A stretch of DNA of 64,000 bases, from positions 930,001-994,000 of the forward strand of contig JAZGTN010000236.1 of the NCBI GenBank assembly GCA_037783415.1, in the 5' to 3' direction. Under the pieces are notes generated by a model. That model was not told the DNA's origin, made no database searches, and was given only the letters and a program-made list of their open reading frames with translations. A program made the translations under genes and the position numbers. Source of the DNA: Leptasterias polaris (lineage: Eukaryota; Echinodermata; Asteroidea; Forcipulatida; Asteriidae). Below are positions 25,593 to 40,500 of the stretch, in pieces (within the stretch, counting starts at the first letter, position 1; every line of letters starts with the position of its first letter).

Positions 25593-28500
25593 TTTGTTTT
25601 GGTTCCATGTGCCTTCAGAGCCCGATAGTATTCCTGACCTTGTTTAGGTGGAACACGCAGATCAATGTCTCCAATCATGAGCAACGTCGGTGTTGTCACC
25701 TTTATGAAAAAAGACATCTTTGAGATTACGGTTCTGCTGTCCAGCTTCATGAAATCGGCACTTGTTCGTGAAATAACTACTGATGTTTTAGGCCGTGCTA
25801 TTTAGGCAGCAAATGCTATTGATAATAGCAATCAATGTTCCCTAAGTCCTAACCCCCTAGTGCCTTCGGCTAGAGCCCCTCCCATATCCTCCAAAGTCCT
25901 CCAGCCTATGGTATCTAAACACTGTTTAGACTTGGATAACATTGACATGTCTGTCCCAATGATATCCAGCTTATTTAGCGCTAAAGACGAACCAGACTAA
26001 TTGAGTGGAGTGGCAACCAAGGATAGGGAAAAGGAGAAGAGCAGACAATGAAGAAGATGGAGACATTTAATCATACACAGGAACAACATGGACAAGAACA
26101 GCAAGGAAAAGCGATAATTGGAATTTACATGAGGAGGGTTACATCAGCCTCAGTGATGACGAGAATGAAAACAACCACAAAAACCATTTTTACCTGGTGA
26201 GCGTGAACAATCGGTGATTTGCTGAGCATCAATTTGTAGTTGTCAGCTGTTGGCAACATATCAAATGCAAACGATCCGATGCCAGCCTCACAGTAATTCC
26301 TACAAGTTTAAAGAATAAGCACAAGATTCAAAATTATTGCTGCAACAACAAATCACTAATTATAAAGTTCATACCAGTACCAATCCTCCAAAGAAATAGT
26401 TTTGTGTGAAGCACTATCAAAGGAAATAATAATAGCTTTAAAGGGACACATTGCCTTGGATTGGGGGCTTTGGGCTATAAAACGCATTTATTTCAAAAGT
26501 AGCATGTAATGATCGACACAAACATACTTCGAAATTGCGTGGTTTTCATTTTACTTCGTGAACTAACACAGTCCGCCATTTTGTGGAGTCAAAAATTTGG
26601 CTCTACCAAGTAGTTCACAAAGTAAAAGGAAAACCACACAATTTCGAGGCATATTTGTGTGGATCATTATATTCTACTTTTAAAACATATTCCTAAGCAT
26701 TGTATTTCATAACAAACGGTTTCAAACGCTTTTCATGGCCCAAATCGCCCAATCTGAGGTGTCCCTTTAACAGACCCCCCCCAAATCAATATTACTTATT
26801 TCAATTGCCACAATCATTAAGACATATCCAATTTTGACTCCACGTATATCCATGTACTTCCAGCCGACTGTCCTTGTTGCTAAGGGCCGGACAGTCAGCT
26901 GACAGAATGGTTGAAGTACACTCATGCCTAGCCTAGTTACTGAGGTTGGCACTGCTATACGCCTTTCTTAATATTTATGCATGCCGTCATTGTAACCCAA
27001 AACGAGGCTGCAGGCGCAGCGCCAAATGGAGATCACAAATTTCGTGGCTGTGATTGGTCAATGGAAAAGGGGGCGGGGCTTACTAGATCAGTGTTGTGGT
27101 GGCACTGCGCCGGTAGCGTTGTTTCAGAATACAATAATAATGTCATGCATAGATACTAAGAAAGGCATATTGCCAATTGTTGTCTGTTGAATATTCAGAT
27201 TCAATCTCTCTTTCAAACATCAGTGAACTCAGCGGACAAAATCTGTCTCTGAATAAAAAACAAATCACTAAATGTTTCCTGTGGTTTCACTGGAACAAGA
27301 CCTCTTGATTAGATGAAATGTTCACTACTTGGTTGGTTAGTGTGTGTATTGAGAACTAGAGGATGAAATGAAATAACTCTTCCGATGGTGTACATGTACA
27401 TGTAATATACCTTCAAACAAAGCACAAATGTATGGATAAAAACTTACCAATCAGGAATGTCTGTGCTTGCCAACATGGCTGTAACAAATCAAAAGAATAA
27501 CAGTGATAACAATACCGGACATTTGAAGTGTGCCATATCTGTCATAAACTGACACTCCTCGCGCACAAATAAACTCTGCTAATGACAGTACCTAAAGCCT
27601 AGTAGACTGAAACCAGTGAGTTTTCAAGTTAGATTTGAAGCTGGAGAGAGTGGCTGCGTCTGAATCAAGCGACTTTGGCTGTGGCTTTGGCTAATGGTTG
27701 CTATGACAACATTGGAGAAAGGGAGTTTACAGTGTTCTGGCCATAGCCGTGTCTGTTAATTCGGACATGGCAAGTGTCTGCTTGAGGGCAATTGTGATAA
27801 TTGTGATACTAAAAATACAAAATTTCTCATATTGATCAGTGTAGTATCTTGCCTGCCAGGAAATACCCTGGAATGTACAAAGTCACTCTTTTTCAGCAAA
27901 AAGATTACATAGTATGCTTATGCGATTTTATAAATTCAAGATTGTTTTAATACTCACAAGCAAGGTTTACGACAGGATTTCTTGCTGCACATGCTTTATA
28001 AAAGCCCTGCAAATTAAAGACAATAAATTGTCTGTTTAAAGTTTCATTTTGGACTATTTTGGTTATTATTTTGTTAGATTAATCAGCACTGAAGGTAGGT
28101 TCCTTCAAAAAGTTGGGGTGTAAGGATGCACAGGTGCAGAGGTACAGGGGTAGGTGGGGTGTGGGGTGTAGGGGTTATAGGGGTGTAGGGGTTGCAGGGG
28201 TTTAGGAGCATAGGGGTGTGGATGATGTAAACGTGCAATGCATAAACATTTACAAATATAACTAACTTTGTGAGTTATTACACATGCGCATATACTTACT
28301 GGGAACTGACCAATCAGGTGTGTGACTAGAAAGCCCCCGTGCGATCCTCCTTGCAGCACAACCCTGTCTCCGTCAACCTTCCCAGAATTCAACGCAGCAA
28401 GCACTGCATTCTGGGATTAAAAGGAGCAATAAAGATAACATAAATACATGGACTGTGAAGCATTGAAATGGGTATGGTATCTTGCTCTTTGACAAAAGTA

Positions 28501-31500
28501 CACCTAAATTGATTGAGTATGTGACCTGAAAAATATGCTTTTATTGGATTTTCAGGTAATAAAACAGAAGGAAAACTGACTGAGTTAATTTAACTCATTT
28601 ATTGGTTGAACAAAGACAATTGTACAGGAACAGAATTTGAACCTGTGACCTCTGGATTATTTAATCAAATTTACCCTGACTGTTTCCTATAATTTTTATT
28701 CAGAGGTCGCAGGTCTCGATCTAGTCAATTTTTCTTTGTTCAACCCAAAGTTATTTAAGATTTGCCCAGTCAGTTTCCCTTGTGTTTCATTACTTGATAT
28801 TTAAAAATACACAGCAGTTAACAGTTGTTTCTGGCACCCCAGAACAAAGAAATTGGCAAAATAGGGAGACTGCCAACATTAGGGCTAGATAGCTCAGTTG
28901 GAGGGCGCAGGTTCAAATCTGTTCTAGTAAATATTTCTTAGTTCACCAAAGTATTTAAAATTAATTTCAATGATTTTTTTAGGCAAAAAGAATCAGAAAG
29001 CAGAAAGAAGAAAAAAGAAATCATGCCTGAAAAAACAAACAAGTTAATATTACAACGCCAACATTTTCCGTCAGAGAATGAAAAATGTAATTATATATTT
29101 TTTGTTTACCTGCACGTCATCGACGTCTTGGCGTCCAACATTTCCAGGCAGAGACATAATGTTGTCTTGCCCAAATCCCAGCGATCCTCGATAGTTCACT
29201 GATGACAAGAAAGTGTTAAGTATAATTTTACCGTTGTGGAATATCACCAAAGGAGAATTGAGTCATACATTTAAGTCCATGCGATGCATGATGTGGAGTA
29301 TTGATACAATTGGTTTGTGGTAACACCATGTGATGAAAGCTACTTTGTTGTTTGGAAATATTCTAATAGGAGCTTGTCCTGTTATTTATCTACTGCCATA
29401 GAAAAGATTGGGAAAACTGGGAGACTAACTAGTTCTAATAAGAGCTTGTCTTGCTGTTTATCCCCAACTTGCAGTAGATATGGAAACCTAAGGCTGCAAC
29501 TGAGAAACTTCTATCATCGTAGGCTTTCATCCTGGCAGAGCCAACCACAACGATTGGCACATCGGCTTGTAGGGTTATACAAGCTGCTGCACGTAATGGG
29601 GAGATGAGCCAAGATTTTGTCTCTGCTTGAGGGCAAGTCCTGAGTCAAGTTCTAAGACAGTCACTGTAGACGTTTATGGATCTCTGAACAATAAGATGGC
29701 CTGGAATTTTAACTTTGAGAGGGCAAGGCCATTTTCATTTTGCAAAGGGCACTTTAATTGGAAAGTCTTATAGTCTATAGTAAACTTTTGAAAGGGCACC
29801 AAGGCAAAGACCAGGGGCAGCACAGGGCCTCTGTGGCCTCCGTTTAATTCCAGGCCTGTGCCTATAAACATCATTCTTAATGGGGCTTGAAACACTAGCT
29901 CCGACATTTACAAAATAATGGAAAGGCATTTGCTCACCAAGGAGAACTGCAAATCCAAGCTTGCAAAAAGCTGCCACTGACATATTGTACTCGGCAACTA
30001 TAACTGAGTGTGGTCCACCTGTAGGTAGACAGGGAATCATATAAGTAAGAGCCGATTTAAAGTCATTACTGTATTCTTAGACTAAAAATACTTTTACAAA
30101 AACGATTATACAATTTGATGATGATGAATATCCAAAACAGATGGACGATAACGGCACCTGCTGGGAAATGTCCCCTTAACTCAGCAAACATGCAGTAGAA
30201 AGTCAAATATTAAATATTGAACTCTTGTACAACGCATCCAAGAACTTTTCAGTATTAGATGTGGGAGGCAAACCCTAATGGGGAAAAACCCAACGGAATC
30301 AGGTAGGAACTGAAAACCTAGTCCACATGCAAGGCTCTGGGTCTGAAGTGGGATTCGAACCAGGGTCCACAGAGGTGAAAGGCAGGGATAGCCACTGAGC
30401 AAACCTAATCCCCAATTGTGCACTACTGAAGTTACACACATATTAATAGAATTGCTAACAGAGAAGAGAAAATGTCACTAGACAGTCACAAAAGAAGATT
30501 AGCATTTTGCGACGTTACTGCTGAATTTAAAAAGTAGCAATAACATTGTGTCATGATCTTTTATTTGCTGATCTGATTACTTCAAATTGTTGACTTCGTA
30601 TGAAGTAATTTTGAGAAACCTTTCCGGCTTATTTAATCCAGACAAAATCCCCAAACTACCACAAAGTCCTTTTGACCATGGTGAGGTCTATGTCACAAGA
30701 GGGCTTTGATTTTTATGTGAATATTTAGTTAAGTTATGAAACGCACACAAAACGTATAGTATATGGGGCGTTGTACTACGTCATAGACCATATAAGGAAG
30801 TTTTTACCGAGTTATTTTTGTTAGAAGATTTGTGAATAGTTAATGAGGTGATTTGTATATAGGAGCCTGTCGGTTAAGGAACCGGACGAGCATTGGAATG
30901 TTTTGGGGTCAGATCCGTCCAGCATCTCGAGGGTGCGGTAGCATCAGATTGGCGTTAGCCGAGAATCAAAGAAGTGTGGAGAAACGTTGGCGATAGCCAT
31001 TGAGTTCAGCGATAGCTGAAAATAAAATTAACAGTCTTTGGGTTAATTTGATTTAGGACAACTAACAGTTCAAAAATCTGGAGAAACCTGTTAAGGGGAG
31101 CCAGTTTTAAGTAGTGAAATCTCGCCGAAACTGTAAGTTATTAAGTTATTGTATTTTCCATTGTTTCCGTTGTATAAAGAACGTTAGAATGATTTATTTT
31201 GAGATGAACACTAGAGGAAAGAAACCTTTAAAGATTGCCGGTTTTTGAACCAGCTTATTAGTTTTTCGGTGTAAAAGTGCGGAAAGTTTCTGTTACGGAC
31301 AGCTGGTCCTAATTATTTTCTATTACAAGTGAGGAAATGTAACTCAGCCGAACCTGTAGATTTATGAGTATTTTGCATAATATTTCAGGGCTCCCATTAT
31401 TGGAGCTAGAGACGGTGGCAACGCTGCCTTGAGAGGGTTCAGTGGAGGTGGGTGCTAAAGACACACCGCAAGTCCACCGCAAGTCCGCAACACCCGGCTG

Positions 31501-34500
31501 AAGGGAGAGACTCCTAGTCAGGGATGACCTTGCAACACGTTTTGACATTGTGGGTGATGTACACCTCGTAGTTATTGGCCAAGGATACAGTAACCACCGA
31601 GAACTTGAACTTTTGAAACTTGGCCGTTGCACCAAGCAAATCCGAATATTACATCCGTAATATTAAGTAATGTAGGCCCTATACCTATTTTCTTTATTGA
31701 ATATGTTCAGTGTAAATAGTGTAAATAAATAAGTTAGCGTAAAAAGCATTCACTGTTAAACCTACGTCTATTTGTAACTTTGTGGTGTCAAAGGAAGGAA
31801 CAATTATTGACTAGATCTTATTTTTGACTTTGGGAGAACCCGACTATGTGACAGTCTACAACCTTGGTCTCATCTAGTGTTGAGCGTCTACGTTTAGTTT
31901 CCTAAACATTTCAATGAAACTTGTGACTTGTGTTAAAATCCACAAATTGCGAATCAGAACTATGGTACCAAGTACCCACAATCGCCGGCTCTCGACTCTC
32001 TATGTGTATTTTGAACCCACCAGTAAGGATGAGCAGGACAAGCAGATGTCAAAAACTATCCAGGTTTATGAAAAAGAACAAACCAGGCTCGTTGGTCACA
32101 AACAGGCAGCACTTTCTTTGTGTGCGAAGTGCCTTTGTGTTTATGGCATACAAAGCAAACATTTATTACAAATTATATGGGATTGAAAGATCAGACACAT
32201 TTCGGACAAACAAAAAGAATGTCAATCATTCAGAGAGTGGCAAGGGCTCAAAAGTATCAATGTTAGAAAACAAAACAGGGAAATAAATCTTCACAGGCCT
32301 GCCAAAATGGAAGGTTCAATTTTTTTATTTATAGTTGGTTTCATTCAAACTCTTTGGAAACAGATTTTCATTTCGTTTTAAATGTGTACACATCCCAGTA
32401 ACTCATCATGTAAATTTGTCTGTGCACAAATTGTCTCAATGTTGAATTTCGCTTACCATGGGGCAGAACCATAAGTGGAGGTTTAGAGGTCGTTGTTGTC
32501 AGCTCTGGGGTCACAAGAATGGCCTCATAGTGAGTGGTATCTATAAATACAACCAAAATCAAATGATGTTCAGATGTGCAACAAATACGGCATCATGCGT
32601 TAAAAAAACAGAAGAAAAAAAACTCAGTTGTAATGGTACTGAGTGCAAACTTCAAATTATACATTAACAGTTTTGTCAGGGGCTTTTTCCAAACCTCGGC
32701 TTTGGCCAAGCCCCAGGCTCCATTTGATGTTGACAAACAGTGCAAAAAATGCACACTGCTCTAAAAATGATGATGGAACCAAAGCCTGAACTGGAGACCA
32801 AGCCTAGATTTGGAAAAGGCCCTATGGGACTTTAGATTGGTCTTGTTGTCTCAAATTATATATAAGTACTTTTCAGTGTTAGTGGGGGGGGGGGGGGGGG
32901 GGTGTTGCTAAAATTTGCCTGCAATTTGTATTTTTATATTTTTAGTGCAGATAAACTCACAAATTTATGGTGACATTTTTGGCCACAAGTACATGTAATG
33001 TGTGCCTTTTCGGAAATGCTTTTTCACTTATGAGGCTTAGCGTCTGAAGTATCAGCAGCCGATTTCACAAGAGTTTTTGCAACTGCTCCTTGTTTTATTG
33101 CGCAAGTGGCCCAACTTCTTGCAATGAATGCTGCACAAGTGGACCGGAAAGTTTTGTGAAATTGGGTGCTGGTGTCAGTGCTAGAGCAGGGACCAGAGCT
33201 AAAGGCATCTACTGGGGAGGGGACTCCGCTATTATCAAGAATCTCTTACCATACTTTGATTCCTCATAAATCAAGCCTTTGAGTTCCATGATTTCCCACG
33301 ATACATTGTCTATCTCATGGCACTTGGCATTGAGTGGAGTCCAGGCTATGCTCGCCTCTTGACCTTCTGAAGGTAGCTCACCTATGACCTTTTGAGGAAG
33401 AAATTTGTCTAAATTATTTGAAAACATGTTTGATTTATAAATCAGAAATGCAACTCATCAAAAAAATAAATAATAATAAATAAAAATTGGATTTGTGTTT
33501 AGAATCGAAGGTGGAACCATTTTTGTGACAGAATTCTTATTGCTTTTTGATGAGCTCTTTCAGACCTGCCTTCATTAACTTTGTCTTTTTAGCGGACAGA
33601 ATTCCCTTTTAAAGAAATCAATTGGTCATCTATTTCCTTCAAAACTCGTTCAGTTTAGCTGGCTAGAATAGGACCTTATTTCATAAAGCCACTAACCAGA
33701 TCAAAATCTGAAATTTCCCATTCCTGTTTACCACAGTTTAAAACTCACCAGTTGTGATAATTTATTAGGAGATGAGCGTCTAGCTAATATGACATCATCC
33801 ATTATATCAAGTACAGTCCATTCACCAAAACAAGGGTCAGAAGTCAATCTTGTTATGGAAGAGGTTGCTGTATTTACCAGCAAAATTTCCTGTAGTAAGT
33901 AAGAAGAAAGATTGGTGACAATTTAACGGTCATTCTCTGCAAATAACACTAGAGATTTAACAATTGCATGACTTGTCAGAAGATGTGTATTAGGGCATAA
34001 AGATGTTAGTACTAACATGGCTTCCCAGAGTGTCATTCAGGCATTCTGGCCGAGAGGTATCTTACCCAGCCTTTCACCTGTACGGTACCCGGTTCAAATC
34101 CTGCCTTGAACAAAACCTTGAATGTTGACTGGTTTTTTGCTTGGGCTTTCACTATTTGGGGTTTTCCCGCATATAAATCTGATCATTTCATCATACAGTG
34201 TCTTCTCTACACAGGTACATGTATCTTCCGGCATACAGGTCACAGTGCTAAGTGCTCTAGAGGATCTATCAGTTTCATTAACAGAAATACTTAAAATTAT
34301 TCTTTAATAAAACAACAATTAACAAATTATATTTTAACACATAACAACATGACTCAATTCTGTAGCCAAAAGACCTCTTCATACAAAAACAATGGTTGAT
34401 GCAATTGATACATTGTTGAGATGGTCAGTGTGGTTCAAATCTGGAGTATGAGTGCTAATTAATCTTCCTCTTACCTTCTTGCTTCCCCACGCTGAAGACA

Positions 34501-37500
34501 AAACCAGACGTCTGCTGTCACTCAGCCACCACTTACAGGGTGGACTCATCAACAAAATGTAGATTCCAGGAAATGGGTTATTGGCTACAAACAGAGGAAA
34601 AACAACTGATATGAGCCATTGGAATGTAGATCCAGCATTTAGTACTTGGCTACACAGTTATGAGGTCCAATAGACCTTATGCACATGACGTCATTTGAGT
34701 AGGGCGCCCTCACCTAGAGGTCAAAAGGAAGATGCTCATTGGCCAGTCTTGTGCGCCGCGCGTACAAATCAGCGCGTTTCCATTGTTTCATCATCAGTTT
34801 ACCTCTAAGATGGCGGCTTGGTGACGTCAATGCATAAGGTCTATTTGGTTTTGGGTGTTGAGTTGATCGTATGGATCCTTCTCACTTATACCATGTTTCT
34901 ATAGCAATGAGCGAGGTCTGCCATACTGGAGAACTACGCAAACGTTTGATACACACGCAATGTGCCATCCAGCGTTGGTATAGTAACATATGTGTGTGTG
35001 TGACTCGCGCATATAGTTTAAATTTTAAAGTATCAAGTACCAATTAGTTTGAAGTACAAAGTAACAAGTACAGATGTATCAAGTATCAAGTACCAATTAG
35101 TTTGAAGTACCAAGTAACGAGCACAGATGTATCAAGTATCAAGTACCAATTAGTTTGAAGTACCAAGTAACGAGCACAGATGTATCCAGTATCAAGTACA
35201 AAGTACCAAGTATTAAGTGCAAAGTATAGAGTATCAGTGAGTACCTATTAACAACTACCGATTATAAAGTATAAAACACAAAGTATCAAGTATCAAGTAA
35301 CACGTATAAAGTATCAAGTATCAAGCACAAAGTATCAAGTATCAAGTATCAAGCACAAAGTATCAAGTATCAAGCACAAAATATCAAGTATCAAGCACAA
35401 AGTATCAAGTATCAAGCACAAAGTATCAAGTATCAAGTATCAAGTATCAAGTATCAAGCACAAAGTATCAAGTATCAAGCACAAAGTATAAAGTATCAAG
35501 TATCAAGCACAAAGTATCAAGTATCAAGCACAAAGTATCAAGTATCAAGCACAAAGTATCAAGTATCAAGCACAAAGTATCAAGTATCAAGCACAAAGTA
35601 TCAAGTATCAAGCACAAAGTATCAAGCACAAAGTATAAAGTATAAAGTATAAAGTATCAAGCACAAAGTATCAAGTATCAAGTATCAAGCACAAAGTATC
35701 AAGTATAATGTACAAAGTATCAAGTACCAAGTAACAAGTACCAAGAACACAAAACAGCTACCGTCTTCTGTTAATGTATCCCTTACCTGTAGGCTTATGC
35801 ACAGTGTCTGACACCACAACAGTTTCTTTAGAAGCCCAGTCATACTGTAGGGGTAGGAATACAAATCATTTCTGTGACCTTATTTCGTGATTCTTGAGAA
35901 GCTAGGTTGTAAAGTAAGATCTGAAGCTTTGCAAGGTGTATGTAGCTCACATTTAACAGCCACAACCTTTTCTAGGAATGACTTCCTTCTTCACCCCAAA
36001 ATCATACAAGGACATCAATCTAATTATTGTTATTATAAAAGGAGCTCCTTCTTAGTAAAGGGCATCTCTATAAGAGAAATAGAAAATTTCTTCTGGAATG
36101 AAAATGAAACCGAGGTAATGACCAAGGTCATGGAGGCGGTTGTCTCTGTGAACTCTTGACCCCAGATTATGTAGTGTGTTGTGGCTGAGCGGCCAGGCGC
36201 ACCTGACTCAAACTCTAGTGTTCCCTGATCAGCAGAGTGTGGGTTCGAGTCCAGATTGTGACACTTGTATCCTTAGGCAAGAAACTTTAACATTATTGCT
36301 GTGCCTTTGGATGGGACGTGAAGCTGTAGATCCCGTATGTTGTGTAATGCGTATAAAAGAACCAAGTTACACTTCTCACTAAGAAAAGGGGCTTGCCCCT
36401 GTGTTTCTTGCAGTGGCTGCTGAGTGCACTGCATCACCTTGCAAACCCTTATAAAGTGCTAAATAAATAGGTCTCATAGTTCATTCAAACTTTAAAACCT
36501 GTCTTGAATATGTTTCTCTTTGTTCAAGTGCCATGACAGCCTGGCACCATGACAGCCTGGCACCATGACAGCCTGGCACCATGACAGCCTGGCACCATGA
36601 CAGCCTGGCACCATGGTGGATATGTGCACTATATAAGACTTCATTATTATCATTATTTGTTTTCCATTAATACATGTAGTTAATACTTGTTCTTTTGTCT
36701 AATGGTATTTGTCTGTCTTTTTCTTCTTTCTAGTACTAATTGTATTCTTGTTTTCATTTTATTTCTAATTTAGGCCTTTAGGTTTAATTGTAAAGCGCCT
36801 TGAGAATAGGAGATGTGCGCTATAGAAATAAAGTTTATTATTATTATTATCATTATTAGTTTAGCAATCAATTTCCCCTCCCCCAACCCCAGTACTAACC
36901 ATAACGAGTTGACTACAGTGTCTGTGTGGTCCTAGTGCCTCGTTGCTTAGATACACCAGCTTGGTCTGATCTGGACTGAAGTGTGGAAGCTCTACCCACC
37001 GGTCACTCACACTCAATGCCTCTGTTTCATATTATTAGAAACATTTCAATATTAACTCTTTCGTTCCGGAATTTAATTTTCTAATTTCGCGCGTTTGTAC
37101 GTAATTTATTATCTACACTTACGTCAACGAGCCGCTGTGAACGGCTCGCCGTAGCAAGAGTTAATAACAAAAATAGAATAATAATACTAATATTAAATGA
37201 TTATACGACTGTTTAGAATGTAATACATGGAGTCAGTGAAAATGAAGAGAACAAATGATAAAAGTAACTCTAAAAAACCCTCACTGAGGCCAAAGGAGGC
37301 AGATCATTGGATGATAGGTGTTCTTTGTGTGTAAAAATGTGCACGTGACCTCAGCGTCCCTGTACCATTTGGCGTTATGCAAGGGATCTATAATGATGAG
37401 ACCTCTTGCATTGGCTGCAATCGCCGAGTTAAACAGTGGAATTATTATAAACACTAGCCAATGATAGGTCTTTATTTATCTCAGTGCGGATGTTGTTTGA

Positions 37501-40500
37501 ATATTGTGAAACAACCAGAAAAAAACATTCCAAGCTGTTTGGGACGTAGTGTTTTTAAATTTACGGGACATAGTTTTTTAAAATTTACACAGCACATATA
37601 AACAACTCTTTGTAACTGGTGAGTCAAGCAAAAAGACGTTGTAATTTGTAAAAATGTTTCCCCTCAAACTCACCACATTTTCCGCTCTTGAGATCAGCAT
37701 AAAAAAGTGTACTCCTGTGAAATAAGCAACACCACAATTTGACATTGAAAGATATACTTTACATCAACTCAAAATTCAAATAACAAAAACTTGCTCAAAA
37801 ACTCTAGTCAGTAGACTTTGTAAGTGTCACATGTATTTGAATGTTGATCCCTACAAGCAAAGATCGCGTTCAGGTGTTCTTTGGATATTCAACATTTTGG
37901 GCATACTTTTTTTCTAATCAACAGGGACATTTGGGATGAAATAATTTTGCAGGACGCCTAATACTATCATTAGAACAAGTAGGTTTCCAGATAAAATTAC
38001 ACTTATTTCAAGGTCATTACCGAAGTATGACCCTATCCTTTCGGACGTGAGACTTGACCCCAAGGACTTGATCATTGGGGCCTTGAGATTTGACCCTTCG
38101 GACTTAACTTGAACCTAAGGCTTTGAGACTTATACACAATAACAAACCTTCTATTATTGCAGTATATGATGCCCAATCTGTAAGGCTCATGCGAGTGACC
38201 AACAAACACAATACCTGCATCATTTGGAGCCCAAATGGCCTGAAAAAAATGAAAGTAAAAGGTTCAATAATTTTAGGAACTTTTGCCATAAAACAAAGTA
38301 CTGATGCTTATGAATAGTTGCAAGTCCTCAGCACTTTGTATGTTGAGACAATCACACATTATACTTGTTGTTGGCATCTGTCAGTCTTGGCAGACTATGA
38401 TGAAGCGCCTGTAGAGGATAATGTACACCGTCTTGTGTGGCTGTACAGACCAATTTTGGATTTACAAAATCGGTTGCAGCCCTGACATTGGAAGACTGGT
38501 GGAACTGTGGGTGGTTGAGTGTTTGTTGTTCGCAGCTGACTCTGACTGGACTTCCTCTTCTTCCTCCTTTCATCAGATGCTGTTTGGAGTGAGCTTTCGC
38601 CTTTAAGCAGATATTTGGACAGTTCCCGTTTCCAAACTGCTCTATTGGTGGCAAGGGCCTCCCAGCTGTCGGCGTCCATGCCGAGAGCTTTCATGTCTCG
38701 CTTGCAGACATCCTTGAAACGCAGCTGTGGACGACCTCTACTTCGTTTTCCCTTGGCAATTTCCCCGTACAGTAGGTGTTTTGGTATTCGACCATCCTCC
38801 ATCCTGCTGACATGTCCTAGCCAGCGAAGACGTCGCTGACGTAGCAGAGTGTACATTGATGGGATACCTGCTGTGGAGAGGACCTCGTTGTTGGTAATCT
38901 TGTCTTGCCAGGTGATTCCAAGGATGCGACGCAAACATCTCATGTGGAATACTTGAAGCTGCCTTTCCTGTGAGGAGTAGGTTGTCCAAGACTCGCTGCC
39001 GTACAGTAGAGTGCTGATGACACAGGCCTTGTATACGTCTATCTTGGTGGTTGTAGTTAGATGCCTGTTATCCCACACTCTCTTGGTCAATCTGGAGAGG
39101 GTTGTGGAAGCCTTACCTATCCGTTTGCACAGTTCTACATTAAGTGAAAGGTTGTCAGTGGCTGTAGAGCCAAGGTAAGTAAATTGATGGACAACTTCTA
39201 GTGGATAGTCCTTGATTGTAATTGCTGGAGGATAAGGGGTGCCCTGTCCCATCACTTGTGTCTTTTTCAAGCTGATTGTTAGATTAAATTGTTCACATGC
39301 CGATGAAAAACGGTCCAACAGAGACTGTAATTCTGGTTCTGAGTGAGCTGAAATGGCTGCATCGTCTGCGAAGAGCATATCCCTGATAAGTACTTCCTTT
39401 GTCTTGGTCTTGGCCTTCAGTCGAGCAATGTTAAACAGCTTGCCATCAGATCTGGTATGGAGGTAGATTCCTTCAGTTGCTGAAGTGAAGGCGTGTTTGA
39501 GCAGCAGAGCAAAGAAGATACTGAATAATGTAGGAGCAAGAACACAGCCCTGTTTAACTCCACTCTTTACCCCAAATTTCTTGGACATTGAACCGTCAAA
39601 CTGTACAGTACTCATCATGCCATCATGGAAGGACCTGACGATACTTAGGAGCTTTGGTGGACAGCCAATAAGAGGCAGCATCTTGAATAGTCCGTCTCTG
39701 CTCACAAGGTCGAAGGCTTTGGTGAGGTCGATAAAGACGATGTACAGTGGTTGCTGTTGCTCCCGACATTTCTCTTGAAGTTGTCTCAAAGAGAATATCA
39801 TATCTATTGTAGACCTTTTGGCGCGAAACCCACATTGCGACTCAGGATATACCCTGCTTGCAAGTTCTTGTAGTCGGTGAAGCACTATTCGGGCAAATAA
39901 CTTCCCAACTATGCTAAGCAGTGAGATTCCACGATAGTTATTACAGTCACTACGCTCTCCCTTGTTTTTGTAGAGTGTTATGATGTTGGCATCCTTCAGG
40001 TCTTGTGGTACGGCACCTACTTCCCAGCATTGACACAACAGCTTGTAAAGTGGAATTAGCAGGGTGGGCTTCCCGCATTTAATGACTTCGGCTGGTATGC
40101 AGTCTTTCCCCGGGGCTTTACCGGAAGGTAGTCTATCAATTGCCTTGCTCAATTCTTCCAGAGTGGGTATGTTGTCCAGTTCAGCCATCTGTGGTAGGCG
40201 TTCGATGGCATCCAGAGCAGCCTGATCGACTTTGTTTTCACGCGAGTAGAGATCACCGTAATGTTCGACCCATCTTTCCAGCTGCTGCGACTTATCTGTT
40301 ATGACCGCACCTGAAGTAGACTTTAGCGGAACTGTCTTACACTGGGTTGGACCAATGGCCCTCTTTATTCCCTCGTACATACCCCCGATGTTGCCCATGT
40401 CTGACGCTTGCTGTATCTTGGCACTGAGATCTGCCCAGTACTGGTTCACGCAGGTTCTGACCATCTTCTGTACATGGCTTCTAGCGGTCTGCAGAGTCTG

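Noticed and set aside
28105..28404. Minus-strand 99-codon ORF with Pro/His-rich tail
   Set aside because: Its first part is APEH exon 17; the tail is translation of the intronic G-rich repeat past the donor at 28299.
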